DNA of 64,000 nucleotides from Nitrospiraceae bacterium (lineage in GTDB: Bacteria; Nitrospirota; Thermodesulfovibrionia; UBA6902). The notes below the pieces were generated by a model. The model was not told the DNA's origin, ran no database searches, and saw only the letters and a program-made list of their open reading frames with translations. Location of the stretch: the NCBI GenBank assembly GCA_003599025.1, contig QZIL01000064.1, positions 1 through 64,000 of the forward strand. The letters are read 5' to 3'. A program made the position numbers and the translations under genes. Position 1 is the stretch's first letter; every line of letters starts with the position of its first letter. Shown here in pieces: positions 8,184-18,523 of the stretch.

Positions 8184-10553
8184 TCAATCAATTGAATCAT
8201 CCTCAACATCCTGCCCCTTGCTTGTTTTCAGGAGGGCCTCTTTCTGTTTCAGAATCAGATTTCTGTAAACGTCTGTTGCATGAATTGCAGGCACTGTACC
8301 CTCCTTGAAAAACTCTACCATCTTTTCCGTGGCATTAGTAGCGAGAAGACCTGTAACAGGGTCGATTACAGCGGTCACAATACCGTCCGGCACAGGGAAT
8401 GCCCTCTTTTCAGCAGCCCCTCCGTCATAACTGGAAATCTCTGAAAGCGCCTCTGTCATGAAAGAGACCCATATGGGAGAGGCGGCCCTTGAGCCGGTTT
8501 CTCCGTGGCCCAGTGTTCGTGCGTCATCATAGCCGACCCATACGCCAGCAACCAGTTCCGGCGTATAACCTATAAACCATGCGTCCTTATACTCATTCGT
8601 GGTCCCTGTTTTTCCTGCTGCTGGCCTGTTAAGCGCCCTGGCCCTCTTGCCGGTCCCGTATTTGACCACATCCTCAAGCATTGAGGTTGCAAGAAATGCG
8701 GTCTGCGGACTGATAACACTCTGCCCTCCCGGAATATTGTTCTCAAGCACCTTGCCTCCGGAATCAACAACATATTTGACTGCGATGTGCGGCATTCTCG
8801 TCCCACCCCTTGCAAATACACCGAAGGCCGACGTCAACTCAAGAGGACTCACGCTCAGACTGCCAAGCCCAAGGGTAAGGTTCCGGGGGAAAGGACCTTC
8901 TATGCCCAGAGTACGCGCAAACTTGACAACCTTGTCAACACCGATCTCTTCAAGGAGTTTAATGGTGACTATGTTCCTTGAATAGGCAAGGGCCTCTCTT
9001 AACCTTGTGGCACCATGGAACTTGTTGTCATAATTCCCGGGCCTCCAGTCACCGTATTTAGCGCTCTCATAAACGAGCGGTTCATCTATAATTACGCTTG
9101 CCGGAGTAAAGCCGCTGTCCATGGCAGCAGCATAAATGATCGGCTTAAAGGCTGAACCGGCCTGCCGCCTGGCAGACATGGCCCTGTTAAATTCGCTCTC
9201 ATTAAAATCATACCCCCCGGCAATCGCCCTTATATATCCTGTTGATGTCTCGATAGCAACAACTGCCCCCTGGACCAGGGGGTCCTGTTCAAGGGAAAAG
9301 ACCGGCCTGCCTCCCTTTCTGTCTTTCAACCTGACTTTGATAATGTCCCCCGGTTTCAGGAAGGACGTTAGATTATATCTGAGTTTCCTTATCAAACGGC
9401 CCTTCGGATCGACCAGCCTGTCAGCCCACTGTGCGTCCGAAAGAAGGAGCTGCCCCACTATACCCATTGTCTTTACAGTCGCTTCATATGGGGACACTGT
9501 CAACACTGTTGCCGTCATAATGTCCCCTTCTCTCATCACGACTTTTTCAAAAGGGGCCAGCTTCTCGAGTTCCTCCTGAAGGTTTATCTCCTTATGTCCA
9601 ACCGGCCCCCTGAAGCCATGTCTTTTGTCCAGGGCCAGCAGGCCATCCTTGAGAGAATTAACAGCTGCAAGCTGCATTTTCCTGTTTAAAGTCGTATAAA
9701 CCTTGAGCCCGCCTTTATAAGTCATTTCCACGCCATAGGTGTCTTCAAGATGCTTCCTTATGTATTCAATAAAATAGTTGTTCGTATACTGTTCCTGCCT
9801 GGCGCTTGTGAGGTAAAGGGGCTGCTGATACGCCTCATCGGCCTGCTCCTGCGTTATGTAGCCCTCTTCCTTCATCCTGTTCAGGACTACCATCTGCCGT
9901 TGCTTGGCCTTGTCAAGGTTGTTGTAAGGTGTATATCTGCTGGGGGCCTTTATAAGCCCGCATAACAGGGCAGCTTCAGCGAGGTCTATCTCTGAAATGG
10001 ACTTGCCGAAATAGGAGCGCGCAGCCATTTCAACACCGTAAGCGCCGTGGCCGAAATATATTTTATTAAGGTAGAGTTCAAGGATCTCCTCTTTTGTGAG
10101 GTTTTTTTCGAGCCTGTATGCGAGAGTGGCCTCCTTGAGTTTTCTTATGACGGTCTTTTCAGGGGACAGAAATACGACCTTTGCGAGCTGCTGGGTTATC
10201 GTGCTCGCGCCTTCTTTGATCCTGCCGGCAAGTATGTCTTTAAATACCGCCCTTAAAATAGCAAGATAGTCCACCCCCTTATGCTGCCAGAAACGGGAAT
10301 CTTCAACTGCTACCAGGGCCTTTATCATGTGCTCCGGTATCTTGTCTATGGATACATATACACCTTTTTCTACCTTGAACTCTCCGATAAGTGTATCGTC
10401 ATCCGCATAGATCCGGGTCGAACTGGCTGGCACGAACCCTTTTATTTCCTCTATGTTGGGCACTCCCCTGACAAGGGCAACCTGGGCGCCGATAAGAACG
10501 CCAATGATCACCACCAGTACCAGCAAAATGGATTTAACAATAAAACCTTTCAT
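8184..10553 (-). CDS. mrcA: Penicillin-binding protein 1A (class A, bifunctional)
   Basis: Peptidoglycan synthase with glycosyltransferase and transpeptidase activity, anchored by one N-terminal membrane helix (about residues 8-30). The GT51 domain shows EDSRFWQHKGVDYLAI with the catalytic Glu, GASTITQQLAK and LEKNLTKEEILELYLNKIYF. An OB-like linker follows near 290-410. The transpeptidase has SxxK in AGSAFKPIIYAA, SxN in YSRNIVT and KTGTT in AAGKTGTTNEYKDAWFIG. At 789 residues it is typical of PBP1A. It stands alone, with 99 bp between it and the ferredoxin gene upstream. Confidence 0.95.
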   Translation of the reverse strand: MKGFIVKSILLVLVVIIGVLIGAQVALVRGVPNIEEIKGFVPASSTRIYADDDTLIGEFKVEKGVYVSIDKIPEHMIKALVAVEDSRFWQHKGVDYLAILRAVFKDILAGRIKEGASTITQQLAKVVFLSPEKTVIRKLKEATLAYRLEKNLTKEEILELYLNKIYFGHGAYGVEMAARSYFGKSISEIDLAEAALLCGLIKAPSRYTPYNNLDKAKQRQMVVLNRMKEEGYITQEQADEAYQQPLYLTSARQEQYTNNYFIEYIRKHLEDTYGVEMTYKGGLKVYTTLNRKMQLAAVNSLKDGLLALDKRHGFRGPVGHKEINLQEELEKLAPFEKVVMREGDIMTATVLTVSPYEATVKTMGIVGQLLLSDAQWADRLVDPKGRLIRKLRYNLTSFLKPGDIIKVRLKDRKGGRPVFSLEQDPLVQGAVVAIETSTGYIRAIAGGYDFNESEFNRAMSARRQAGSAFKPIIYAAAMDSGFTPASVIIDEPLVYESAKYGDWRPGNYDNKFHGATRLREALAYSRNIVTIKLLEEIGVDKVVKFARTLGIEGPFPRNLTLGLGSLSVSPLELTSAFGVFARGGTRMPHIAVKYVVDSGGKVLENNIPGGQSVISPQTAFLATSMLEDVVKYGTGKRARALNRPAAGKTGTTNEYKDAWFIGYTPELVAGVWVGYDDARTLGHGETGSRAASPIWVSFMTEALSEISSYDGGAAEKRAFPVPDGIVTAVIDPVTGLLATNATEKMVEFFKEGTVPAIHATDVYRNLILKQKEALLKTSKGQDVEDDSID

Positions 10554-10652
10554 AAGGGAATATAATAGTCGTCCTTTGGATGAAGTGTCAATTTAATGAA
10601 TATTGACCAAGTCTGAAGAAGGAACTAATATGTGGAATTTACAGACAAAACC

Positions 10653-10841
10653 TTACTCCTCGACAAGCGTTATGGCCTCAACCGGGCAGTTCTCTTCTGC
10701 TGCCTCACAGCAGTCCTGAAATTCACAGCCTTCAGGGTCAATGACCTTGGATATCCCGTCAATGACCTGGAATACGCTCGGGCATATCTCTTCACAGCTC
10801 CCGCATCCTATACATAACTCTTCATCAACAACTGGTTTCAT
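10653..10841 (-). CDS. 4Fe-4S ferredoxin
   Basis: A 62-residue small ferredoxin, a soluble low-potential electron carrier. C10, C13 and C16 (CIGCGSC) and C52 (ENCPVEAI) fit the ligand pattern of a single [4Fe-4S] cluster. C20 and C44 or C45 are placed where related ferredoxins carry a disulfide or a second-cluster remnant. It is 6 bp downstream of the deoxyhypusine-synthase-like gene, so the two are probably cotranscribed. No partner oxidoreductase is adjacent. Confidence 0.9.
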   Translation of the reverse strand: MKPVVDEELCIGCGSCEEICPSVFQVIDGISKVIDPEGCEFQDCCEAAEENCPVEAITLVEE

Positions 10842-10847
10842 AATACC

Positions 10848-11792
10848 TTATCCCATCTCCTCCATAACCGCAGCCGCCAGAAGCGGAAACATGATTTCGT
10901 GATGTCCGGTCAGGGCATATGAGTTCCCGCCTGTTATTACAGGCCTTCTAAGGACATTTTCCCTGCAGCGGTAATGCTGTATAAAGTCCATATTAACGGT
11001 AGTAAAATCCCGGACGTCATGTTTAAGATTTCTTGTTACAGCAATGGCCTTGAGAAATACCTCAGGCAGAATTACCGCTGAACCGAGATTGATATAAACA
11101 CCGCCCCGCAGGTCAGATACTACAGAACAGAAAAGCTTAAAGTCCCTATGACTCCCTTCACCGATAGAGGCCCCGTCCGCCTGGGGATGCATGTGAATTA
11201 TGTCCGTGCCTATCGCAACATGAACAGATGCCGGTATGCCAAGTCTTGATGCAGCTGCCAGGATGCTATGGTTCTTATACGGAGCACCACCTTTCAGAAT
11301 GTGCTCACCGACAGACTGGCCCATACCATGGCCTTTTTTCACACCAGTATTAATCGCGTTATTGAGCACCTGCCCGGTCTCCCGGGCCATCCCAAAAGAC
11401 CCGTCGCATAATTCCGAGGCAACATCCTCTGATGTGTGCCCTATCATGCTCAATTCAAAGTCGTGCACAATACATGCCCCGTTCATCGCAACCGCAGTGA
11501 TGACTTTATTCTCCATGAGGCTGATAATGACCGGTGACAGGCCTACTTTAATCGGGTGTGCGCCCATGCCGAGGACAACCGGCCTGTCTTTCTTTCTCGC
11601 TTTAACAATCGCGGCCACTACTGCCCTGAAGTCTTTGGCGGCAAGTATGTCAGGCAGGCTGCTGATGAATTCGCTGAAGCTTCCTCTGCTGAACAGCTGT
11701 CCGGCTTCATCGAGAGCGACCTTGCTCTTTCTGGACTTTAACCCGCAGGTCTTTATGCTTCTTAATGATATAGGCTTATATTTCCTGGGCAC
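10848..11792 (-). CDS. Deoxyhypusine synthase-like protein
   Basis: A 314-residue protein resembling the deoxyhypusine synthase (DHS) fold: VVLGMGAHPIKVGLSPVIIS, AVAMNGACIVHDFELSMIG and TSEDVASELCDGSFGMARE look like the NAD- and spermidine-binding parts of the family. The C-terminal region reads NLGSAVILPEVFLKAI instead of the segment carrying the active lysine of eukaryotic enzymes, so it is probably not a true eIF5A-modifying enzyme; bacteria lack that substrate. Possible roles lie in polyamine or another NAD-dependent chemistry, but I do not know the reaction. The start is GTG at 11792 with a poor ribosome binding site. It is cotranscribed with the ferredoxin gene. Confidence 0.65.
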   Translation of the reverse strand: MPRKYKPISLRSIKTCGLKSRKSKVALDEAGQLFSRGSFSEFISSLPDILAAKDFRAVVAAIVKARKKDRPVVLGMGAHPIKVGLSPVIISLMENKVITAVAMNGACIVHDFELSMIGHTSEDVASELCDGSFGMARETGQVLNNAINTGVKKGHGMGQSVGEHILKGGAPYKNHSILAAASRLGIPASVHVAIGTDIIHMHPQADGASIGEGSHRDFKLFCSVVSDLRGGVYINLGSAVILPEVFLKAIAVTRNLKHDVRDFTTVNMDFIQHYRCRENVLRRPVITGGNSYALTGHHEIMFPLLAAAVMEEMG

Positions 11793-11890
11793 ACAAAAAT
11801 ATAACCTTAAGGTCAGGAATAGTCAAGAGAAGGGAGGGAGCACCCCTTGCATCTCCATCTGTTTCATGATAAATTCTCTAACAAGGGCAT

Positions 11891-13984
11891 ATGAAAAAAA
11901 TTCTGATCATTACCGTCGCCGCAATCGCACTTCTTATCATCGCCTTTGCGGTGTTTATTAAAATCTACGTCACCCCGGAAAGGGTCAAGGGTTTTATTGT
12001 GCCTACAGCCGAGAAGGCCTTGAACAGAAAGGTACAGATCGGGGACATAGGCATCAGCATTTTCAAAGGCATCAGCCTCAATGATTTCTCAATTAAAGAA
12101 GCTGATCAGACCCGCGACTTTGTCAAATGCAAAGAGTTTGTCCTTAAATTTAAACTCCTTCCACTCCTGTCAAAACAGGTCATAATAGACGAATTAAAAC
12201 TGGTCTCCCCGGTGGTTAAGATCGAGCGTGGGCCGGACGGCAAGTATAATTTTGAAGGCATCGGGAAAAAAGATGAGGGCGTCAAAGAAGAAAAACCGGA
12301 TGAAGCCGGCGGGCTGCCTATCTCTCTGACAGTAAACAGGGTCGAAATACAGGAAGCTCAATTTTCACTGGCCGATGCCATGAAAGAACTGCCTGATGTC
12401 AAAAGCACGGCTGATATTGACATCAGCCTCAAAAGCACGGACAGCCGGAATATTTTTTCAGAAGGGACCGTGGACCTGAAGCTCGATGAAATCACCCTTA
12501 AGAAACCGACTGATAAACATATCCGGGACATCCCCGCTGCCCTCAGTTACGCGGTGAATTATAACCTGGAATCAAAAGACATCCGGGTAGACAAAGCCGA
12601 CCTGAAGATACGGGAAATACTGGCATCAATAAATGGTGACATCAAAAACCTGAATACATCACCCACAGTCAATATCGGTGTAACCATCCCGAAGGTAAAA
12701 ACCGCCGAGGTCCTGGCCCTGGCCGCCCTCTTTGCAGACCTGAAGGGACTCGGCCTGACCGGGGATATCGCGGCAGAAATTAAACTTGATGGCGAGATCA
12801 AAAAAACAGAGGCGTTAAAGGCAACCGGTAATATAGCCCTCGACAAGGTAGGTATTACGTACAATGCGATAAACGCTCTGCTTGACGGCAGTGTTAGATT
12901 TGACGAAACTCTGATGAATATAGACCTGAAGGCGACCCTTGATAAGAATACCGCGGAGATAAAGGGCTCTGTCAGGGATTATATGAAAGACCGGAAGATC
13001 AATCTCAATATATATTCAAGGCAGCTCTCTCTTGATACACTTATTCCGGCCGGCAAACCAGCAGACAAGACCTCTGACGGGGGCGGCAAGACCACACCCG
13101 GGAAACCCGCAAAAGAAGCGGCCCCGCCTGCCCTCAAGCTGACGGCTGACGGGGAAATCAGGATAGATTCGGCGGTGTACCGGAACATGACGATGAGCGA
13201 CTTTCAGATGCAGTATGCATTCAGGAACAACAGGCTGGATATCCCCAGGCTTACAGCCAAAGCAGGGAAAGGTGCGATCAGGGTAAACTGTCTGGCCGAT
13301 CTGTCAAAACCCGGCTACGCATATATCCTCTCGGGCAATGTCGACTCTCTGCATGCGGATGAAGTGGTCAACACCTTTTTCCCGAAGGCAAGAGATACAG
13401 TGTTCGGCCTGATCACCTTTAACCTGAAAATGAACGGCTCAGGCACCCTGCCCGAGAGCATAAAGAAAAACCTTGCGGCTGACGCGGACTTCAGCATAAA
13501 GGACGGGAGGCTTACAGGCGCCAATATAACAGAAGGCCTCGCACAGTTTCTCAGTATCAAAGAGCTTGAGACCATAGAGCTTAAGCAGGCAAAAGGGACC
13601 GTCCGCGTCATAAATGGCATCGCAGCTCTGGACACAATTTTCTCCTCAGATGACGTTGCCCTGGACCCAAAAGGCAATATCGGGCTTAACGAAACGCTCG
13701 ATCTCGCGTTTGATCTTAAGCTTTCACCACGTCTTACAGACAAGGCGATGAGTTCCAAAATAGGCCAGTATATAAAAAGCGAAGAAGGCTGGGGCACGGT
13801 CCCCTTAAAAGTTTACGGGACATTTGCAAAACCCTCATATATGGTGGACATTGAAAAGGCGGGCAAACGCATAATCAAAAAAGAAGCGGACAAATATATT
13901 GACAAGTATCTGGACAAACAGAGCGACAAGAAAAAGAAGGAACTCGAACCGGTCAGGGACCTGTTAAAAGGGATTTTGAAATAG
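11891..13984 (+). CDS. AsmA family protein
   Basis: A 697-residue protein with a single N-terminal membrane helix (IITVAAIALLIIAFAVFIKI) followed by a long periplasmic beta-rich region. It has the AsmA-like N-terminal block (VKGFIVPTAEKALNRKVQIG, then KLLPLLSKQVIIDELKLVSP) and the C-terminal AsmA domain (LSIKELETIELKQAKGTVRV, then GTFAKPSYMVDIEKAGKR). AsmA-like proteins are thought to bridge inner and outer membranes and help lipid transport or outer-membrane assembly. A low-complexity Lys/Pro/Gly spacer lies near residues 390-415. It ends in a Lys-rich coil. A dispersed repeat follows directly after the stop. Confidence 0.85.
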   Translation: MKKILIITVAAIALLIIAFAVFIKIYVTPERVKGFIVPTAEKALNRKVQIGDIGISIFKGISLNDFSIKEADQTRDFVKCKEFVLKFKLLPLLSKQVIIDELKLVSPVVKIERGPDGKYNFEGIGKKDEGVKEEKPDEAGGLPISLTVNRVEIQEAQFSLADAMKELPDVKSTADIDISLKSTDSRNIFSEGTVDLKLDEITLKKPTDKHIRDIPAALSYAVNYNLESKDIRVDKADLKIREILASINGDIKNLNTSPTVNIGVTIPKVKTAEVLALAALFADLKGLGLTGDIAAEIKLDGEIKKTEALKATGNIALDKVGITYNAINALLDGSVRFDETLMNIDLKATLDKNTAEIKGSVRDYMKDRKINLNIYSRQLSLDTLIPAGKPADKTSDGGGKTTPGKPAKEAAPPALKLTADGEIRIDSAVYRNMTMSDFQMQYAFRNNRLDIPRLTAKAGKGAIRVNCLADLSKPGYAYILSGNVDSLHADEVVNTFFPKARDTVFGLITFNLKMNGSGTLPESIKKNLAADADFSIKDGRLTGANITEGLAQFLSIKELETIELKQAKGTVRVINGIAALDTIFSSDDVALDPKGNIGLNETLDLAFDLKLSPRLTDKAMSSKIGQYIKSEEGWGTVPLKVYGTFAKPSYMVDIEKAGKRIIKKEADKYIDKYLDKQSDKKKKELEPVRDLLKGILK

Positions 13985-14009
13985 TGTCTTTATATAAACC
14001 ACAGTTTGT

Positions 14010-14097
14010 GTCATTCCCGCAAGCCCCGAACAAGTCGGGACAGGCTCCGCGCGTCGGGAATCCTCTTGGAAAAAGATTCCGGACAGGCCGGAATGAC
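14010..14097. repeat. Dispersed palindromic repeat (GTCATTCC family), copy 1
   Basis: Begins GTCATTCCCGC and ends GGCCGGAATGAC, with internal CCGAACAAGTCGGGACAGGC and a second half-palindrome. It fills most of the asmA-hydrolase intergenic region. Seven further members are listed separately. Such REP-like repeats are usually mobilised by RAYT transposases, a fragment of which lies near 55.7 kb. Confidence 0.8.
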
Positions 14098-14131
14098 GGA
14101 CAAAGGCAATTTCTTAAAAAACTAAATAGCA

Positions 14132-14926
14132 TCACCGCCTGCTGATAAACGAATCAATCTTTTCGATAAATATATCCCGTGAAACCAGAAACGCGTCATT
14201 GTGCCCGCCCTGAAGGTCCACAAACTCCTTTGGGCCGGGTGCACTGTCAAACAGCTTCCGGCCGAGCTCATAGGGCACTATTTCATCTGCAGTACTGTGG
14301 AAGTGCAGCGAGGGTACTATGGTCTTGCCTATCTTTTCGAGAGCATTAAATGATGTCCTGTACACAAATGCGGGGATAAAGGGATAATAGATTTTCGCCA
14401 TGTCCTGAACAGACGTGAAACTGCCTTCAATAATTATACCGCCCAGTTCGTGTCCGGCTGCCAGGTCAACAATCACAGTGCCACCCAGGGACTCGCCATA
14501 ACCGATGATCTTTTGAGGTGATACTTGCTTTTCATTGACAAGATAATCATAGACAGCTTCAGCGTCAAGATAGAGGCCCTCTTCGGAAGGACTCCCCCTG
14601 CTCATGCCGTAGCCCCGGTAATCAAAGATAAGTACATTTACATTAAGATCATTAAACATTTTGAGTTTGTCCATGCGGTGGCTGATGTTGCCGCCATTAC
14701 CGTGACTGAAGATGAATGTGCCTCTCGGAGACACTGCCGGGATGTACCAGCCTGAGATCAGGACACTGTCTTTTGTTGTGATAAATACCTCTTCATAATC
14801 AAGGCTGATGTCACGGGGTGTGGCTTCAATATTTTTAAGGGGATAATAAAGGCTTTTCTTCTCTATAAAGCGGATGAAGAGAAAAAAGAAGACAAGAATT
14901 ACCGCGGACGATATGATTATTTTCAT
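14132..14926 (-). CDS. Alpha/beta hydrolase (serine hydrolase, BEM46-like)
   Basis: A 264-residue protein with an N-terminal membrane anchor or signal (about residues 3-20) and an alpha/beta hydrolase domain. The nucleophile S146 is in GYGESLGG, D214 in HSTADEIVP and H242 in GGHNDAF complete a plausible triad. The oxyanion motif SHGNGGN is at about 74-80. The family includes lipases and peptidases of unclear substrate; the anchor suggests it faces the periplasm. It sits alone, with repeats on both sides, 68 bp upstream of the hisG end. Confidence 0.8.
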   Translation of the reverse strand: MKIIISSAVILVFFFLFIRFIEKKSLYYPLKNIEATPRDISLDYEEVFITTKDSVLISGWYIPAVSPRGTFIFSHGNGGNISHRMDKLKMFNDLNVNVLIFDYRGYGMSRGSPSEEGLYLDAEAVYDYLVNEKQVSPQKIIGYGESLGGTVIVDLAAGHELGGIIIEGSFTSVQDMAKIYYPFIPAFVYRTSFNALEKIGKTIVPSLHFHSTADEIVPYELGRKLFDSAPGPKEFVDLQGGHNDAFLVSRDIFIEKIDSFISRR

Positions 14927-14950
14927 GGGGCTTTAATAAATATGTAAAGT

Positions 14951-14994
14951 ACCCCCCTTTAATTCCCCCCTTAGTAAGGGGGGACACAGAGGGG
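14951..14994. repeat. CCCCCTT/AAGGGGG palindromic repeat, copy 1
   Basis: ACCCCCCTTTAATTCCCCCC followed by TTAGTAAGGGGGG and an AGAGGGG end. It is the same element type that is embedded in prmC at 19031-19077 and repeated around 55.9-56.6 kb and 63.0 kb. Confidence 0.7.
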
Positions 14995-15870
14995 TCAGGG
15001 TATGACCTTATTCAGCGGATACTCGATGATCCCTTCTGCGCCGACAGACTTCAGTTTAGGAATAATGTCCCTGACAGTCCTCTCGTTGATCACAACCTCA
15101 AGGGCAAACCATCCGCAATCGGAAAGCTGTGAGATAGTGGGGGAATGCAGTGATGAAAGAAGGCTCATCACCCTCTTAAGGGAGCCCTCAGGCACGTTCA
15201 TTTTCAGACCGACTTTCTCTTCAGCAGCAAGGGCCCCTTTAAGGAGAAGAACGAGGTTCTCCATCTTCTGCCTCTTCCATTTGTCCTTCCATGCCTTCTT
15301 GTTGGCAATAAACCTTGTGCTTGATTCAAGGATGGTTTCGATTATTCTCAGATTATTGGCCCTCAAAGAAGAACCTGTCTCTGTCAGTTCAACGATTGCG
15401 TCAGCAAGATAAGGGGGCTTCACCTCTGTCGCGCCCCATGAAAAATCCACATCAGCCTTTATCCCTTTCGACTTGAGATACTGATTTGTAAAACAGACAA
15501 GTTCTGTTGAAATGCGCTTGCCTTTCAGGTCTTTTACAGACTTTATCTTTGAATCATTCGGCACAGCAATGACCCACTTTACAGGCCTCAGTCCGCCCTT
15601 GGCATAATGAAGCTCCGCTACCTCATGAACGTCCGCTCCCTGCTCCAGAATCCAGTCCTTGCCGGTCAGTCCTGCGTCAAGCACCCCGTCATCAACATAT
15701 TTCGCCATCTCCTGCGCCCGGATAAGCATGGCCTGTATTTCTATATCATCAAAGTCCGGATAATATGAACGTGCACCGACCGAGACATTGTATCCTGCCT
15801 TTTTAAATAATTTCAGAGTTGATTCCTGCAGGCTTCCCTTGGGGAGCCCCAGTTTTAATACCTTCTTCAT
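14995..15870 (-). CDS. hisG: ATP phosphoribosyltransferase, long form
   Basis: First enzyme of histidine biosynthesis, condensing ATP with PRPP. At 291 residues it is the long, self-sufficient HisG with a C-terminal ACT-like regulatory domain (about 215-288, [20 protein letters not shown] and the end [20 protein letters not shown]), so no HisZ is needed. The catalytic part shows [20 protein letters not shown] and [17 protein letters not shown]. The start ATG at 15870 has GGAGA about 12 nt upstream. It lies 122 bp downstream of hisD on the same strand; a small palindrome is in the gap. Feedback inhibition by histidine is expected from the family. Confidence 0.95.
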   Translation of the reverse strand: MKKVLKLGLPKGSLQESTLKLFKKAGYNVSVGARSYYPDFDDIEIQAMLIRAQEMAKYVDDGVLDAGLTGKDWILEQGADVHEVAELHYAKGGLRPVKWVIAVPNDSKIKSVKDLKGKRISTELVCFTNQYLKSKGIKADVDFSWGATEVKPPYLADAIVELTETGSSLRANNLRIIETILESSTRFIANKKAWKDKWKRQKMENLVLLLKGALAAEEKVGLKMNVPEGSLKRVMSLLSSLHSPTISQLSDCGWFALEVVINERTVRDIIPKLKSVGAEGIIEYPLNKVIP

Positions 15871-15961
15871 CAGCTTACTTTTTCTCCTTATCCCTGTAAA
15901 AATAATCAGTCCTTATAATACAAAGAGACCGGGAATTATTCAAACATCTGTATTTTACACA

Positions 15962-15985
15962 AGGGCGAGGGGACCTCGCCCCTAC
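15962..15985. repeat. GGGGCG palindrome between hisD and hisG
   Basis: GGGCGAGGGGACCTCGCCCC followed by TAC. The two arms GGGCGAGG and CCTCGCCC are perfectly complementary. Comparable palindromes are CAGGGGCGTATTGCAATACG at 55790 and an imperfect one near 56736. Confidence 0.6.
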
Positions 15986-15992
15986 AGGTTCT

Positions 15993-17276
15993 TCAATTGT
16001 TTTTACGCCTTATCCGCACCGTATTGCCGTGCGCCTCCAGGCCTTCGACATCGGCAAATGTCTCGACCGTATCGGCAAGCCCCATGAATCCGGCCTTGGA
16101 AAAATCGAGCAGGCTTGTGCGTTTGATAAAATCATATACTCCGAGGGGTGATGAGAATCGGGCAGTGCCCCCTGTCGGTAGCGTGTGATTCGGTCCGGCC
16201 GAGTAATCACCCATCGGCTCCGGCGTCCATTTACCGAGAAAGATCGCCCCGGCGTTTCTTATCATGGGCAATAGCTTCGAGGGCGTCCTGGTCATGATTT
16301 CAAGATGCTCAGGCGCGATCTGATTTGCGACCTCAGCAGCCCTGTCAAGATTTTTTGTAATAATGATGGCCCCGTATTTATTAAGGGACTTCCGGGCAAT
16401 ATCTTTTCTCTTGAGCTTCTTTAATTGTACGGCAAGCTCTTTTTCTACCGCTTGAGCCATTATCATTGAATCCGTAATTAATATGGAAGAGGCCATCTCA
16501 TCATGTTCCGCCTGACCGAGCATGTCAGCAGCAATAAATGACGGCTCAGCAGTCCTGTCTGCTATGATCAATATTTCACTCGGCCCCGCTATCATATCTA
16601 TGCCGGCCTCACCAAATACCAGTTTCTTTGCGACTGCCACAAATATATTGCCGGGGCCGACAATCTTGTCCACTTTATTAATGGTTCGGGTACCGTAAGC
16701 CAGCGCGGCGACTGCCTGTGCCCCGCCGATCCTGTAGACTTCCCTGACCCCAAGCAGTTTTATGGCGGCTGCCACATATGGATTGACCCGTCCATCAGGG
16801 GTAGGCACGCAGAGGGCTATCTCTTTCACTCCTGCCACCTGTGCAGGGATGACATTCATCAGTACCGTGGAGGGATAGGCAGCCTTGCCTCCGGGCACAT
16901 AGACCCCGACCCTTTCGAGGGGCCTGATTATCTGGCCGAGCGTTATGCCGTCCTTTGCGAACTTCCACGATTTTTCTTTCTGCCGCTCATGAAATGCCCT
17001 GATCCTTGCAGCAGAAAGTTTTAATGCTTTTAGAAATTTATCATCTGTTTTCCTGGCTGCTGCCTCGATCTCCTTGGCGCTGACCGAAAGCCGGATGAGT
17101 TTTAAAGAATCAAATTTTTCGGTGTATTTCTTTACGGCACTGTCACCATGTTTTTGAACATCAGCCACAATCTTTCTGACACTCTTTTGTATTTCATCCT
17201 CATATACTGACGTCGAGGCCCGTTTTTTTAGACTCGCTATAAATGCACCGGCCTGATCTTCTTTTAAAGTCCTCAT
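15993..17276 (-). CDS. hisD: Histidinol dehydrogenase
   Basis: Catalyses the last two oxidations of histidine synthesis (histidinol to histidine), zinc- and NAD-dependent. The 427-residue length is normal. Motifs include [45 protein letters not shown], the zinc-ligand region GQAEHDE and [20 protein letters not shown]. The ATG at 17276 overlaps the TGA of murA (ATGA, 17273-17276), so translation is coupled. It is the fifth gene of the DUF1385-prfA-prmC-murA-hisD-hisG run. Confidence 0.96.
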   Translation of the reverse strand: MRTLKEDQAGAFIASLKKRASTSVYEDEIQKSVRKIVADVQKHGDSAVKKYTEKFDSLKLIRLSVSAKEIEAAARKTDDKFLKALKLSAARIRAFHERQKEKSWKFAKDGITLGQIIRPLERVGVYVPGGKAAYPSTVLMNVIPAQVAGVKEIALCVPTPDGRVNPYVAAAIKLLGVREVYRIGGAQAVAALAYGTRTINKVDKIVGPGNIFVAVAKKLVFGEAGIDMIAGPSEILIIADRTAEPSFIAADMLGQAEHDEMASSILITDSMIMAQAVEKELAVQLKKLKRKDIARKSLNKYGAIIITKNLDRAAEVANQIAPEHLEIMTRTPSKLLPMIRNAGAIFLGKWTPEPMGDYSAGPNHTLPTGGTARFSSPLGVYDFIKRTSLLDFSKAGFMGLADTVETFADVEGLEAHGNTVRIRRKNN

Positions 17277-18523
17277 TTGACCCTCCTGATCTTTGCCCCG
17301 AGGCCCCCGAGTTTTTCCTCAATGCACTGATAACCCCTGTCAATATGGTATACCCTGTCTATGACCGTAGTGCCCTGAGCAGCCAGTCCCGCTATGACAA
17401 GAGAAGCGCTTGCCCTCAAATCAGTTGCCATGACCTGTGCGCCTTTCAGTGTCTTTATGCCTTTGACAGTAGCAGTCGGTCCTTCCACCCTGATGTCAGC
17501 GCCCATTCTCCTTAATTCTGCAACATGCATAAACCTGTTCTCAAAAATGTTCTCAGTGATGACGCTTGTGCCGTCAGCAACAGCCATAAGGGCCATGAAC
17601 TGGGCCTGCATGTCTGTCGGGAAGCCGGGATACGGCATGGTCTTGATGTCCTCTGAAGACGGCCTTTCCGGACCTTTTACAAACAGGGTATTTTTCTTTG
17701 CGCTGATCTCTGCCCCTGTTTCCCGTATTTTATTGATTAGAGCTTCATTATGCCCCGGATTGCAGTTTCTGATTTTGACTTCTCCGCCTGTTATTGCAGC
17801 GGCTGTAATAAAAGTCCCTGTCTCTATCCTGTCAGGGATTATTTTATATTTCAGCGGCCTTAGCTTTGAGACCCCGCTGATCTTTACAGTACTGGTGCCT
17901 GCCCCTTCTATATGAGCACCCATTGATATCAGTGCATTAGCAAGGTCAACAACCTCGGGTTCGCACGCGGCATTTTCAAGAATGGTCTGTCCTTCAGCAA
18001 GGGTTGCCGCCATCATCAGGTTCTCTGTCCCTGTCACGGTAGGTATATCAAAATATATCATGGCACCCTTCAGCCTCTTTGCCTTTGCGCGGATATAACC
18101 CCTGGAAAGAGTGATCCTTGCACCCATCTTTTCAAGCCCCATCGTATGCAGGTTGATAGGCCTCGCACCGATCGCGCAGCCTCCGGGCAAAGAGACCCTT
18201 GCCTCTCCTGTCCTTGCAACCAGAGGACCGAGAACAAGTACAGAGGCACGCATGGTTTTAACATAGTCATAGGGCGCCTCTATGGCCTCGATCTTCTTTG
18301 ACTGAAGAATCACCTTCCCGTTTTCCTGATGATATCCCATTCCCAGGTGCGCGAGGAGTTTGCCCATGGTCGAAATGTCCCTGAGCTGCGGGACATTGGA
18401 AATTACATTTTCTCCTGAACTGAGGATGGATGCAGCCATAACCGGAAGGGCCGCATTCTTCGCGCCGCTTATTGAGACCTCGCCTGATAATCTGACGCCG
18501 CCCTCGATCTCTAACTTGTCCAT
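17273..18523 (-). CDS. murA: UDP-N-acetylglucosamine 1-carboxyvinyltransferase
   Basis: First committed step of peptidoglycan precursor synthesis, adding enolpyruvate from PEP to UDP-GlcNAc in the cytoplasm. It is 416 residues, with SGAKNAALP near residue 20 (PEP- and UDP-GlcNAc-binding Lys/Asn) and the catalytic cysteine in [16 protein letters not shown]. Because the cysteine is present, the enzyme is the fosfomycin-sensitive type by family knowledge. It overlaps prmC by 13 nt and hisD by 4 nt. Confidence 0.96.
   Translation of the reverse strand: MDKLEIEGGVRLSGEVSISGAKNAALPVMAASILSSGENVISNVPQLRDISTMGKLLAHLGMGYHQENGKVILQSKKIEAIEAPYDYVKTMRASVLVLGPLVARTGEARVSLPGGCAIGARPINLHTMGLEKMGARITLSRGYIRAKAKRLKGAMIYFDIPTVTGTENLMMAATLAEGQTILENAACEPEVVDLANALISMGAHIEGAGTSTVKISGVSKLRPLKYKIIPDRIETGTFITAAAITGGEVKIRNCNPGHNEALINKIRETGAEISAKKNTLFVKGPERPSSEDIKTMPYPGFPTDMQAQFMALMAVADGTSVITENIFENRFMHVAELRRMGADIRVEGPTATVKGIKTLKGAQVMATDLRASASLVIAGLAAQGTTVIDRVYHIDRGYQCIEEKLGGLGAKIRRVK

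Noticed and set aside
11236-11961. A 241-residue frame on the plus strand, opposite the deoxyhypusine-synthase-like gene
   Set aside because: It lies almost entirely antisense to a better-supported gene and has no recognisable family features.
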